From Obelidium mucronatum (lineage: Eukaryota > Chytridiomycota > Chytridiomycetes > Chytridiales > Chytriomycetaceae): 64,000 nucleotides of DNA. The position numbers were made by a program, and so were the translations under genes. The stretch is from the NCBI GenBank assembly GCA_025765595.1, contig JAIVFH010000032.1:62001-126000 (forward strand), read 5' to 3'. Below the pieces are notes generated by a model, which saw only the letters and a program-made list of their open reading frames with translations, did not search any database and had not been told where the DNA came from. Positions 10,170 through 21,815 of this stretch are shown here, one piece after another (position 1 is the first letter of the stretch; each line of letters opens with the position of its first letter).

Positions 10170-11624
10170 ATGGGTGCTGCTCATTCTCTGAATCGAAGAC
10201 AACACGATGAACAGAGGGATGAATTTAATGCGCCCACCAGCAAACTGGGCTGTGTTGTTGACGCTTTGAAGCCACCCACTGACAGCTCGGGACGCGACGA
10301 TGATGCCGCCAATGCTTTACTGCCCTATAGGCTGACTCTAAATCAGCTTGCGATCTCTGAGGACTCGCTCCCAATCTGGAAATGTAAGTGTTTGAGGTTA
10401 ATGTGGACTTTGACTTACATCTGCTAAACACAACCCAAATCAACTCTACCTGAAGTTGATGAAGAGGATTCAATCTATGCGCTTCATTGCGTATGGAATA
10501 ACGAGTATTGTCAAAACGGAGTCGAGACGACAACATCCTACAACATGACAACAGTCCACCAACAACAGAAACACGCTTCTAATGCCTGCCCCATTTTTAC
10601 TTGCTATATATGTCTTGAAGAACAAGTTCCAATCGATGAAGGTTCAGTTCATGAATGTGTTTGAGGTTGCATCTAACCAAGTGCATGCGAATAGCGTTTC
10701 AAATTCATCCTTGCGATCATACAATCTGCCGTTCCTGTGCCCATGATTACATAATGTCTCACGTTCAATCAAGGAACTTTCCCATCCATTGTCCGCTATG
10801 CAAAGCTGCTACAACCACTGACAAGAAGGAATCTCCGCCTGATTTTGGAGTTGAAAATAGGGAAGCTTTCGAACGGATTAAAAAGCGCTGGATATTAGAT
10901 CGCGTTATTTCTTTTGTCAGAAAGTTTAAAAGGGAATTAAATGAGGATGGGACCAACGATGGACAGGACGAGGACAAAGACTCCGAGTTTATTGCAGAAA
11001 TAGACCAGAATATGGCAGCGATGGTGTTAAATGATGAGGAAATGGTATTTATCTCACTGTCTTCTTTGATGAATTTTATCACTCACGCACCACCATATTT
11101 TCATTAGTGCACACTCGAAAGATTCTCTCTTTCAAAAGTTTTTGACTCAGATCCGCGTTTTCAGCACTGCCCCAACAACAGATGTGATGCTGTGTTTTTC
11201 AATGACGATCCAAATGTGACAGCCATGAAGTGTCAGGCATGCAAGACAATGTGCTGCTGGAGATGCAAAACCGATACTGCACACGAAGGCTTAACCTGTG
11301 CCCGGTACCAGGAACTGAATCGCGAGCATGATGGAAATCGAGAACAACTGAGGTTCGAGGAAATGGTGGTGAAAGAAAAATGGAGACGTTGTCCAAGCTG
11401 TACAATGGTGACAGCCAAGAATGAAGGCTGTAATGTAAGTTGTTTTTGGAGAACTCAGAAGTTAAACTGCCGCTACTGATATATCTCGACCACAGAAAAT
11501 GGCCTGCGAAATTTGTAAGGCTTACTGGTGCTTTTCCTGCGGAAAGAAGCTGAGCAAGAAGCGTCCTTATTTGCATTTTACATCACGGTGGTCAAAGTGT
11601 CACAATAAGTTGTTCCGTGACTGA
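10170..11624 (+). CDS. RBR-type (RING-IBR-RING) E3 ubiquitin ligase
   Basis: RING-between-RING E3, which passes ubiquitin from an E2 through a thioester on RING2. Start MGAAHS at 10170 is a possible myristoylation site. Introns lie near 10384-10453, 10640-10695, 11045-11165, 11434-11496. RING1: CYICLEE, then after an intron CDHTICRSCAHDY and CPLC. IBR: CPNNRCDAVF, MKCQACKTMCCWRCK, then H and C ligands. RING2: RRCPSCTMV, NEGCNKMACEICKAYWCFSCG. The Cys in NEGC is the expected catalytic thioester residue. Between RING1 and IBR there is an acidic, probably disordered segment. Stop TGA at 11622. The subfamily is not clear; the general ARA54/RNF14-like arrangement is the closest I recognise. Confidence 0.88.
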
Positions 11625-11727
11625 ACGCAGTTCAACAGCTCTTTACCCTCCCTGACCGCTGTAATTTAATAAATGATATCTAATAATTCTGTCAGAATGT
11701 AAGCTCCAGTTGTCGATGAGTCACTGA

Positions 11728-12529
<802 letters not shown>

Positions 12530-12861
12530 CAAGCATCGAAATAAAAAACATCAAGAAATTATACAACATATTATTTAATACAAAAACCAATGAATTTCAC
12601 GAACACTACCAAAAAAAAAAAAAAAGAAACGAGAATATGTAACCAAAAGAACAGAAAAGCAATGCAAAATACACACACGCACGCACACAAACGAATATTA
12701 GAAACTACAAAAAAGACGCATCAAACGCGCCATCCAAACTACTCAATCCAATGTCCTTGAAGAAGGAATAAATGTCGTCACTTCTTCCATTCACACCAAT
12801 ATTCCCGACATCACCAAACATACTTCCATTCAAAACCGGGGATTCAACAGAACTCTCTTCA
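12530..12861. other. Convergent 3' region
   Basis: Lies between the stop of BNA1 and the stop of the minus-strand C2H2 gene. It contains two A-rich runs and short CACACG repeats. It probably holds both 3' UTRs. No gene seen. Confidence 0.45.
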
Positions 12862-14530
12862 CTACATGGCAGATACGATGCTGCTGCCAGAAACTATGGC
12901 CGCCCCAATATGTGTTCCCTCTTTCGATTTAGTCGTCATGGACATTGGTATAAATGTATTTGGATACATATAACCACCGGAAAGCGCCACCGATTCATTA
13001 GAAGCGCCAGTAGAAGGCATCAACAGGTTCTCGATAGACCAAAGGGACGATTCTAGCACGGCACCGCCCATCTCACCCGTAGAAGTATTCTTTGCTCCAT
13101 CCCTACCCCCAAGCCCAACTGATTGATTGATGTTTAGAAACACCCCGTTGCTGTCATTCGGGTAAAGATCAAACACAGAGCCAGTATTGTTGAATGTGGC
13201 TGCACTAGAATCCAATTGGAGCAGTGAAGAATCCATTGATTGCGCAATACCACCACGAAGCCATTGTTCCCAAAGTGTCGAACTGATGGAAGGATTATTT
13301 TGGAGAAGGTTGCATTCGGATCCACTGTTGAATACAGGGAGATTGTATTCATTAGGAGAGGCTGAAGAAGAAGCTAATAGCGGCGATAAATCACATCGCG
13401 CAGGTGACGGAAACGTCAAAGTAGAGTTATTGCTTGACGCTGGTTGGGACGATGAGCTTTCAGGGAGGCAACTTGCAATATTTGGAACTGAAGAAGATGG
13501 ACCAGAGCGATTTAAGTCCAGCTTCAGTTCACGGTTGCTCTGAGCCTGCTTTCTCTTGCGATATGGTCGTGTGGTAAGTCCGGGTGGAAGCGGAACTGTA
13601 AGTGGGTCGGCTAAGGTGACTTTTGGAGAATGGAGCTCCTTTGGAATAACATGACCTGCGAGTTTAAGCTTATTGATGTGGTTCCGGGAGTGCTTGATGG
13701 CTGTATCAGAGCGGGGGAAGGTCTGTAACTTTTTGTTACAAATAAGCTCAATGCATAAAAACTGTACATACCATATCGCAATCTGGTAATGAGCATTTAA
13801 ATGGACGTTCTCCATTATGTACTCGTGTGTGTCTGATAAGATGGCCCCTGTTAATAAGTCATGTTAGATTATGTTTGACAACCACAACGTCTTAAAAAAA
13901 AAACCTACTTGCTCAAAAACTCTAGCCCACAACCAACGTAATTACACTTATAATTTCTAGCTTTCGGAGGATCTGAAGAGTCTCTTTCCTCGCTCGATGG
14001 TGTGGGTATTGGATTGTTTGAAATAATGTGTCCAGAATCGGATAGTTTTCTTCTCTTTTTAGAAAGATTCAACGACGACGCGTCTCCACCATTCCGAGCG
14101 GAAATATTCGCGTTCGTTGTTCCACAAAATCTTGCAGATGTGTCTGTCAAACCCAAGTCCAAATCCGGCGAAGTGAATTGAAACGACGGTCGCGAAGCAT
14201 TATTAAAGTCAGAAGCCAACAATGGAGTTTTGAATAAATAGTCAGGAAGCGAGAATTGCGCGGAAGCTAGAGAAGCAGCTGAATATGAACAGCAACGTGC
14301 GTAAGAAAAAAGCGCGTCATTGAAATTGTGTCAGAGTGGCACACACCTTTCAACATGGCATGGTTTTCCTTCTGAGATAACGGAGAAGTATTGAGCATGT
14401 AGTCAAAAGATTCTTGCTGCTGTTGTGGGTTGTTCAAAATGTCCAGTCCGTCCGATTGACCAGGGTTACACGCGACTGGTAGTTTCAACTCAGCCGCGTC
14501 CAGGCGGCCACTCTTTGCTTCCTCCGACAT
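12862..14530 (-). CDS. C2H2 zinc-finger transcription factor A
   Basis: Probable nuclear transcription factor with two C2H2 fingers: CNYVGC-x12-H-x3-H and CSLPDC-x12-H-x3-H, joined by the classic HNGERPFKC linker. Start MSEEAKSG at 14530. The N-terminal exon is Gln-rich near its end. The second exon (about 14270-13907) is Ser-rich with a basic KKRRK stretch, a possible nuclear localisation signal. Introns interrupt each finger at about 13906-13850 and 13771-13721. The C-terminal 250 residues are Ser/Asn/Pro rich and probably an activation or disordered region. The next gene downstream on the same strand has the same finger sequence and the same intron positions, so the two arose by tandem duplication. 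Target genes are unknown. Confidence 0.82.
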
Positions 14531-15003
14531 TTTCAAATACTTTGAATAAATAACTTATATGTCTATATCGTCTAGGTAATATATCTGCTGTCAACGAGTT
14601 AAAGGTGATGGAAAACAAAAAGTGGGTCCCAACACTCAAACTCACCTTATAATTCAATAAATATAATAAATACAAGTCTTTGACGCGTAAGGAGGTCTAT
14701 GGAAGCGAATGCAGAAGAGCGATGCAGTCTTGTCTTCTCGCTGGTGCTTGTTCGCCCTTTTTTGGGATGAATGTGGCCAAACCTGGATATTCCTGTCGGA
14801 GATCACCAGATTCCGACGTTCAGACTAGGGGGGTCAAAAATAAAAAGCACTTTGTTTCGCGAAACCATTCTATATAACGGCAAACTAGTGATGGAGTAAT
14901 GCATATTTTATAAATAATAGTTGCAAACAAAAGGCTGAAAAAGTCACATAAATAGCAAAAGATAAATATAAGAAGAGATACTATATACAAGTAAATTAAA
15001 AGA
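14531..15003. other. Intergenic region between the two C2H2 paralogues
   Basis: AT-rich, with no supported gene. An open frame at 14680-14877 on the plus strand has no recognisable features. Confidence 0.4.
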
Positions 15004-16234
15004 TTAATCCAAGGGTTTCAGAAAAGAGTCCGTATTTAAATTAAATAATTGGCTGAATTGGTTTTGGATAGCCGCCTCGTTCGACGATTGCAAATCCATG
15101 AAAAAGGGAAGGGATGGGTCATTCAATTCGAATGACGAAAGCGGGAGATTGAATCTAGCATCAAGCTGTCCAGGAAGGTTGCACGCGCTCGGATAAGAGT
15201 TGGCAGGCAAAGAAGTAAGATGAGCCATCAGCTCATGAATATCCACATGTTTCCAGAATATTATCCCATAGCTTGGATAAACCCGAATCAACACACTCTT
15301 GTGTTTGAAGACCGTTTTCTATTGTCGGATAGTTTGCCATTCAACGGTCCCATCATCGTCGTCATATGACTCAGTGGAGGACATGATTTCGAAATTATGG
15401 GCGGCTCTGAACAATCTAATTTCCGTCGTTGGCGTTGGCGTGACGAACTTTGCATTTCTCCAAGACAAGGTGGAGCCAGAGTTTTTTTAGGAGACAAGAG
15501 TTCAGTTGGAATCTCATGACCTGCAATCTGTAGTTTCTTGATATGACATCGCGAGTGCTTTATAGCCGTGTCTGACCTAGAAAAAGTCTGTTTTTGGTTT
15601 TTGTGACTGGTTGGTTAGTCATTGGATAGCCATATTTGTGGGCTCTCACCAAGTCACACAATGGGAGTGAACATTTATAAGGTCTTTCCTGCGTATGAAT
15701 TCGGGAATGTCTAATCAAATGCCCTCTAGAGTAATAATTAAGTAAAATCACTTTTAGAACCGAAAACTTTTTTCGTTAGAAAGGGCTTACGAGCTCAAGA
15801 ATTCAAGGCCACAGCCTTCAAACGTGCATTTATATTGTCTTGGCTTTTCAACTTCCAACCCGCTTCCACCGTTTGAACTTGAATTATTCCGAGCAGTATA
15901 TTTTCTCTTCTCCTTTTTCGGAACAAAAGTTTCCTCAGAGATAGTCGAGTTAAACTCTGGTGACGTCGTCGGCGTGACTGATGTTGAAAGTGCGCGTCCA
16001 GGGTAAGGGTGTTTGGGCATTTGAGCTGCACGTCCAGGGAGGAAACTGCAGAGTTGAAAACGCATTCCCGGATGACGGGTAAGAAAAACTGTGTCCGCAT
16101 TGCGTGGAATTGAGATCCAGAGAGGTTATTGGGTTTGAGTCATTGCGAGGCTGTGGAGTTGATTCTAACTGAGTCGCGTCGCTGCCTGAGAGAGGCTGTG
16201 CGAGTAGGTCCAAAAAGGGAGGGAATCCAAGCAT
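15004..16234 (-). CDS. C2H2 zinc-finger transcription factor B (paralogue of A)
   Basis: Tandem paralogue of the preceding C2H2 gene. Fingers: YKCTFEGCGLEFLSS, then after an intron GHLIRHSRIHTQERPYKCSLPLCD, then after another intron SRSDTAIKHSRCH. Residues after the fingers (AGHEIPTELLSPKKTLA) match the same place in paralogue A (AGHVIPKELHSPKVTLA). The start is uncertain: the in-frame ATG at 16234 (MLGFPPFLDLL) is used, but an earlier exon may exist. The frame changes between about 16080 and 16040. The only intron I can fit there is about 31 bp, so either that intron is unusually small or there is an indel. The C-terminal part (MAHLTSLPANS..., ending at 15004) needs one more intron near 15290. 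The gene model is weak; the paralogy is solid. Confidence 0.6.
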
Positions 16235-16621
16235 TATTAGGTTTGAATTATTAAATAGTGAAGGAATGAGTAGCTGTGACTGCGGGGTTTAGAAATTAGA
16301 ATAACCTAGCAATGGAATAGCAGGCACTCACAAGCTAGTAATAAAAATATAAATATGATAATTAATTAAAACGGAGGCGCTGTAGAGTGGGTGGTATTTT
16401 GGCGTCAACGGCCGCGTTTGTTTTGGGCTGTTTTTTGTGTTCGAACTTTGACCAGGGTCTATTTTGGAAAATGATGTCCGATCCTTCCTAGTTACTTTTG
16501 CCTCAAATGATCTTCTAGAACTTGTCAGCAAACTGAACAATGGATAGATGGAATCTGGAGTCATATTCTGTCACTTGAGACAGTGAGCTTCATGGGATTG
16601 TAAATCTTGCAAACGACTACT
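16235..16621. other. Divergent intergenic region
   Basis: Shared upstream region of C2H2 gene B (minus) and the Brp/Blh gene (plus). An AT-rich stretch lies at 16340-16375. An open minus frame (16328-16564) has no recognisable content and may include an undetected first exon of gene B. Confidence 0.35.
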
Positions 16622-18081
16622 ATGCAGAACCAAGAACTTCCCAAGTTACCGTCGAAAGCTACCGCAAAGCCTCACGTACTCAAGTCTTCCGCAGAAGAAT
16701 CATTGGCTGGTCGAGACGTCCCTGACAATACTTTCAAAACCCGAACTCGAAACATTTCGGCTGCGTTTACCATATTTGCCATCTTCTTGTTCAATATACT
16801 TCCAGAGCCTCTGGTTCAAGATTACATCTCAACTCCCTTCATACTCACTTGTCTGATCGTCTTTGGAATTCCTCATGGGGCCATTGACCACATTCTGTAT
16901 TATCAAGTCTATCAAGAAACGCGTCCGTTCACTGCTGGAGATGCAGCAGGTTCGATGAGCCCTGAACGTAACTATTTTGAATCGTTTGGAGATAATCAAG
17001 GACGACACCCTGAACTGGCCATCTCCAAAAAGCTTCGAGTCAGCTTATTCTACTTTAATTATCTGACGATTATGATTTTCTGGATGATTTGTTGGACTGG
17101 AGTTCCGTTGGTTACTTTTTGGACGTTTCTGGCTGTTTCTGCTTATCACTTTTGGGGAGGTAAACAAAATAACGAAGAACATACTGATAGAGTAAATCTG
17201 AAAGCAGTCGCAATTAGGGGGATATGAACTACTTGCGCAACAGTATGCTCCTCTCTCCTCTTGTCATGAACTTTTCCAGGGGATTCCTCTTGATAGGCTC
17301 TCTTGTGACAGCACAACCTCAAGTTACTCTCCCTATTATCGCGTCTTTAACTCGAGTCAGCAACCCCGACAGTCTATTCCCAAACGCTGAAACCATTCGC
17401 ATCGTCTGTGTTTTGCAAAATCTAAGTCTGCTTGCGCTTCATGTGATTGCTTACAAGAACAACATACTTGCTCTTCCATTCAAGAAATCCCACGAATATT
17501 ACCAAAAGTGGGCTTTGGAGGTTGCTAAATCTATGTTGTTCACACTCCTCTTCAACGCGATAAACCCTCTCCTCGCATTCGCGATCTACTTTGGTATTTG
17601 GCATGCATTTGGATCCGTCATTGATGAAATCGCGTTCTTGAAGTCAAGGAGGAACAGTCTCTTTTGCTATTCTGCATGTTCCTCCGCCGATGCTGACGAT
17701 ATTAAACCATCAGATATACTTGTATTCTATAAGGCTGCAACTCCCTATACGCTCGTTGCTGTTTTGGGAATGCTTGCTTTTCTCATCTTGGATCCAATGC
17801 GGTCGTCGATGGGTGTGCATTTGTCCATCTGGGATAAAATGTCACATACAACGTTATGGATGGTGTTTATTGTTTCGATATCTGTCATTACTGGTCCGCA
17901 CATGTGGGTTATGAGACTGATTGCATTGCATTGGTTCAATAAAACTGCAAAAGATGGAGAAGAGGGTCCAGTGTTGAAAAAACACAGCGATGAAATGGAT
18001 CCTCTTGGATTGGAGACGATGGCAAAGGATTGGATAATCGGAGGTGGTTGGTGGTGGGCACCTCGAAAGAATAAAGAGTAA
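16622..18081 (+). CDS. Brp/Blh-family beta-carotene 15,15'-dioxygenase
   Basis: Multi-pass membrane protein of the Brp/Blh family, which cleaves beta-carotene centrally into two retinals for rhodopsins. Start ATG 16622. Exon 1 has membrane segments, VFGIPHGAIDHILYY (the His/Asp motif that opens the family's iron site) and VSAYHFWGG at its end. One intron (about 17160-17296, modelled from frame) joins to SLVTAQPQVTLP. Exon 2 has more membrane helices, AIYFGIWHAFGSVIDEI (the family WH motif) and ITGPHMWVMRL, and ends at TAA 18079. Total about 440 aa, longer than most bacterial Blh. Family members usually have a second His four residues after the WH histidine. Here that position is Ser, so activity is uncertain. 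Not related to RPE65/CCO-type cleavage oxygenases. Fungal retinal is usually attributed to those, so transfer from a prokaryote or virus is possible. Confidence 0.82.
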
Positions 18082-18112
18082 CCCAGTCAGTCGGGTTTAA
18101 TAGAACCTGAAA

Positions 18113-19174
18113 TTAGTTCCACTTAAAATAACTAAACTCATGTTGTAATTTATAATACCAATATGTCGCAATGAAACCGCCCGCAATGATGGTATCATCG
18201 GAAGCCCCAATTTTTCCCAGCAAAGCCATGATGGGATTCTCTAATTCTTCCATGCTGTCTACAAATAGCATAGGTGTTTTGCAACACAAGAGTAGTCCAT
18301 TGACAAAAGATTTTGAACTTTGCGGCGGGCGGCCGTCAACTCCCCAAAAAGATACATCAATTTCGTCATGTTTTGGAAAGCCGCCTTCAAAGTCGTCAGA
18401 TTCCTGAGCCTCCCATAAATCAATATGATTTATTCGATACTTGTACAAGTCAATCAAATCGGCAGAGTCACGAATTTCAACAACGTGGGGAATTGAGTCC
18501 ACTTGCAACGACAGTAGCTCAAAAGAACGTCCTGCAGCAGTAGCTACAGCAGACATATCATCGACATCAACGACAGCAGCTTGATGATCCAAAACCAAAA
18601 CGGGATGACAGACATTTGTCAATTTCCCAAATGCGTCAAAAAAACGAAAGTCGCTTATTCGGGATTGCAATTTGAGGAGCTTGTGGATTGAAAAATACAG
18701 GTCTCTCCAAAACAATCCCTTTGTTGTTGACAAGAGGTGTTTCAGTGCCAACGCGACATCGTGGATTGCAGGATTGTTGAAGTGATCGAGCTCTGGCATT
18801 TTATCGACTATATGGCGAATTGCATTTCCAACCGAAGCGGGACTCTCTGTGTAGAAGTGGGTCTGCATTGGAATCAGTAGAGTTCAAGTTCACGCTGTCT
18901 CCACCTGCAAGTCCGCCAGCCACGCCCACTGCCGCGCATCCACCACGATGCCGTTCCACAGCCGCAGCGGCGATTCGCCGCCGTCCGCGAACGACTCGCC
19001 CGCGCCAATGCGCCGAAAGTCAAACTGCGCCAGCACAACGCGCGCCCACAGCAGACTGGAAGGCCGCAGCAGCGCCCGGAAGCTGCGGCTCAGCTGGCTG
19101 CACGCAAGCAGCGCCGCGGCGTCGGCGCAAAGAAAGCGCTGCAGGACGGTGCGCAGAACACTCGGCGGGAGCAT
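18113..19174 (-). CDS. F-box protein, function unknown
   Basis: Start MLPPSVLRTVLQRF at 19174. Residues 1-50 look like a divergent F-box (LPPSVL..FLCADAAALLACSQLSRSFRALL..SSLLWARV), which would dock on Skp1 in an SCF ubiquitin ligase. One 42-bp intron (about 18901-18860) joins WLADLQ to THFYTESPASVGN. The rest (about 250 aa) resembles no substrate domain I know. It ends GGFIATYWYYKLQHEFSYFKWN. Exon 1 is strikingly GC-rich compared with exon 2. The start codon is only 41 bp from the start of the divergent permease gene. Confidence 0.66.
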
Positions 19175-19215
19175 TCTTTGTTTTTGTTGATTGATTGAAA
19201 GAAAGAAATTGAGGG
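19175..19215. promoter_or_regulatory. 41-bp bidirectional promoter/5' UTR interval
   Basis: Only 41 bp separate the ATG of the F-box gene (minus) from the ATG of permease A (plus). Core promoter elements must lie in this interval or inside the coding sequences. Confidence 0.5.
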
Positions 19216-21463
19216 ATGGGAATCGATAGCGACGACGAAGGCCGCCTGCAGCAGCTGGGCTACAAACAGGTCTGTCCCTGTCTTGGTTTGGATGCCGAGA
19301 GGCGTCATCCAGTCTTTGATAAAACCACTCACTGTCGAACATTGTCTGGCAGGAACTCTTTCGTGCCCTGGACGCATTTGCAAACTTTGGCGTCGCTTTC
19401 ACGATTTTGAGCGAGCCAATGTCGGTTCTTCCTCTTCTCTACTTGGGTCTTGGAGCAGGAGGTATGTGCGCGCATATCCTCAAACCACAGTCGCACTTGA
19501 ATGTCTGATCTAACATGTTACATTTGATAACTTTCTATACATAAATAGGTCCAAGGGGGATGCTGATCACTTGGTGAGTGACTTTGACTTTGGTTCAAGC
19601 ATCAGTTCAAGTGTCTTGGCAGTTGATGAACGCAAATTTATGCCGAAAGGCCTATTATTTCAGCCTTTTCGGCATTTGTCGCTGCGTCCATGAGTGAAAT
19701 CGTTTCTAGTTATCCAACCAGCGGAGGTCTTTACTACGTAAGTAGCACGCATGCGATTTATGAGACCATAACTAAGGCTAATCCTTTCAAGTGGTCGGCG
19801 TCTCTTGCAGGTCCAGTATGGGCACCATACGCTTCTTACATGACCGGATATTTCAATTTTCTGGGTTTGACTGGTTTGACATCAGGAACTGTAAGTTGTT
19901 GAGTATATTCAAGGTCAAGAAATTCATAACAACTGTCCTAGGCCTACGCGTTCGGTCAGTTCTTTGTCAACTGCTTTATCGCGCAAGAAAATCCTGCTTT
20001 CGAGACTGGATCGTGGCCAGCCAAACTGATTACGCTCTTTGCCGGAATCGGCGGATTGATTATTGCGGGATTTTTGGCTTCCTTTGGATCACAAGCTGTC
20101 AATGTGCTTGGAAAAGCTTGCTTTTGGCTGAATTCGGTTGGATTGTCTGTGATTGTTTTAAGCGTATTCTTTGGTAAGCTTGTTCTTCTAGCTTCACACT
20201 CTTCATTCCAACTGACTTGAGCCCAAATCCAGCATCGCCAACGAAATTGGCCCCAGGGGAGCTCTTTAATACTTGGAGCAATTTGTCGGGGTTTCCAGAC
20301 GCTTGGGCAGCCACCATTTCCGTTCTTCTCGCCTGTTTGACCTACACTGGATACGATTCCGCAGCCCACCTCGCAGAAGAAACCAAAAATCCAGCTGTCC
20401 AGGGACCCCGCTCAATCGGATACGCAATTATTGGAACTTTCATTTCAGGATACGTAGCTCTCTTCTTTATGCTGAGTACAATCGACCCTGGCATCTACAG
20501 TGAAATTTACGAGAACGGGTCCTACGGCCTGATGATCATTTTCCTCAACAGCGTTGGATTAAATGCAGGAATAGTGTTCAACGTTTTACTGATGCTTCTA
20601 GCCATCACAAACATGTTTGGACTTTTGATGACTCACGCCAGAATGGCGTTTGCATTCTCGAGAGATGGAGCGCTTCCTGGAAGTAAATGGCTTCATGTTT
20701 TGAACTCCAACCAAGTCCCCTTGATTGCCACTATAGTTATTGTTGTGATCGACTGTGTGATTCTTGTGCCAAGTCTTTATTCTGTGACTTTGTATGCTGC
20801 TATTAATTCTTTTGGTGTGATTGGTATTTATCTGGCATACTTTGTGAGTCTCATGGTTTTTTTTTTAAAAAAAAGGTGTGTGTTCCATATTGAAAACTAA
20901 ACTAATTTTCTTGTAAAAGGTTCCAATCTTCCTGCGCATCGTTCGAAGCGACAAGTTTCCTCAAGGGCCATTCAATTTGGGAGCATTTGGTGTTCCAGTT
21001 GGAATCATCTCGGTCTTGTTCCTTGCGTTTTCTTCAATCGCCTTGGTCCTTCCAACTGTTTACACGGACGAAGCTGAATACGTTTTGGAAGATAACGTTA
21101 CACTGGATCATGACGCATACGTTGCTGCCTGTAACTATTTTTTTTCTTTATTTGCATTTTTTTATTTTATTTTATTTTATTTTATTTTTATTTTTATTTT
21201 TATTTTTTTGGCAAATGTTGACTTTTTCCCGGACAGATTTGCAAAACTTCAACTGGGCTCCCGTCGTTGTTTGCGGGGTCTTTATAGTTTCAAATCTGTT
21301 TTGGGTGTTGAATGCTTGCAAGTGGTTTAAAGGGCCTCCAATCGACACGGAAACCAAGTGGGCACGGGAACTCCATTTGGCAGCGAGTAATCGAGAAGCC
21401 AGTTCTGAGACTGTTGTTGAAAATGCTAAGGATGTTGAAGAGTTTATTGTTGCAAGGGGTTAA
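19216..21463 (+). CDS. APC-superfamily amino-acid permease A (GABA/choline-permease type)
   Basis: Twelve-helix plasma-membrane or vacuolar amino-acid/amine transporter of the fungal AAP/ACT type. Start MGIDSDDEGRLQQLGYKQ at 19216. Exon 2 gives ELFRALDAFANFGVAFTILSEP, typical of the family's first helix. Later exons give SMSEIVSSYPTSGGLYY, a UGA4/HNM1-like signature, then YTGYDSAAHLAEETKNPAVQGPRSI and FGLLMTHARMAFAFSRDGALPGS. About eight introns are needed. The last one (about 21131-21237) contains an (ATTTT)n tract. The final exon ends VVENAKDVEEFIVARG at 21463. A paralogue faces it on the other strand (22452-24609). The last two exons are duplicated just downstream. The substrate cannot be named from sequence. 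Confidence 0.85.
21158..21207 (+). repeat. (TTTTA)n microsatellite in permease A intron
   Basis: A run of about ten TTTTA/TTTTTA units lies between the T-rich donor side and the acceptor of the last intron. The matching intron in duplication unit 2 lacks it, so the tract expanded after the duplication or was lost in the other copy. Confidence 0.8.
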
Positions 21464-21637
21464 AAAAAAAGTGGGAGGCTTTATAAAGCAGCGCATAGAA
21501 TGAAATAAATATGATTGCGTTGGCGCTTGTTTTTTTATCAGCTTGAGCAAATTCGTTTTGTGATTGCGTGTGCTTTTTTATTTATCTAGAATCTAATAAG
21601 TTTGTGGAAGATGAAAGCCATGTTTATTCTAAAACAG

Positions 21638-21815
21638 TCAAATATCGGAAACCTCAGCAGCCTTGTCCCACTTTGTTTGCGTATCAATAGGCGGTCCCTT
21701 GAACCATTTTCGCGCAGAAATAAACCAAGAAAAGGAGGAAAGGATATATACAGCCGCGACAACAACAGGCGCCCAGTTGAAGTTGACCAAATCTGCCAAG
21801 AAAACGAAAAAAAAA
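21638..21815 (-). pseudogene. Orphan copy of the last exon of permease B
   Basis: Encodes DLVNFNWAPVVVAAVYILSS through DTQTKWDKAAEVSDI, the same as the true last exon at 22452-22620. It has no upstream exons of its own gene in place. It is part of duplication unit 1 and cannot make a transporter. Confidence 0.82.

Larger units (their letters stand above)
20974..21815. repeat. Segmental tandem duplication, unit 1
   Basis: This block runs from the exon encoding NLGAFGVPVGIISV of permease A, through its stop, to an inverted copy of the last exon of permease B. It is repeated almost perfectly at 21816-22630. The junction is A-rich (poly-A followed by ATTTGGGAG). Confidence 0.85.
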
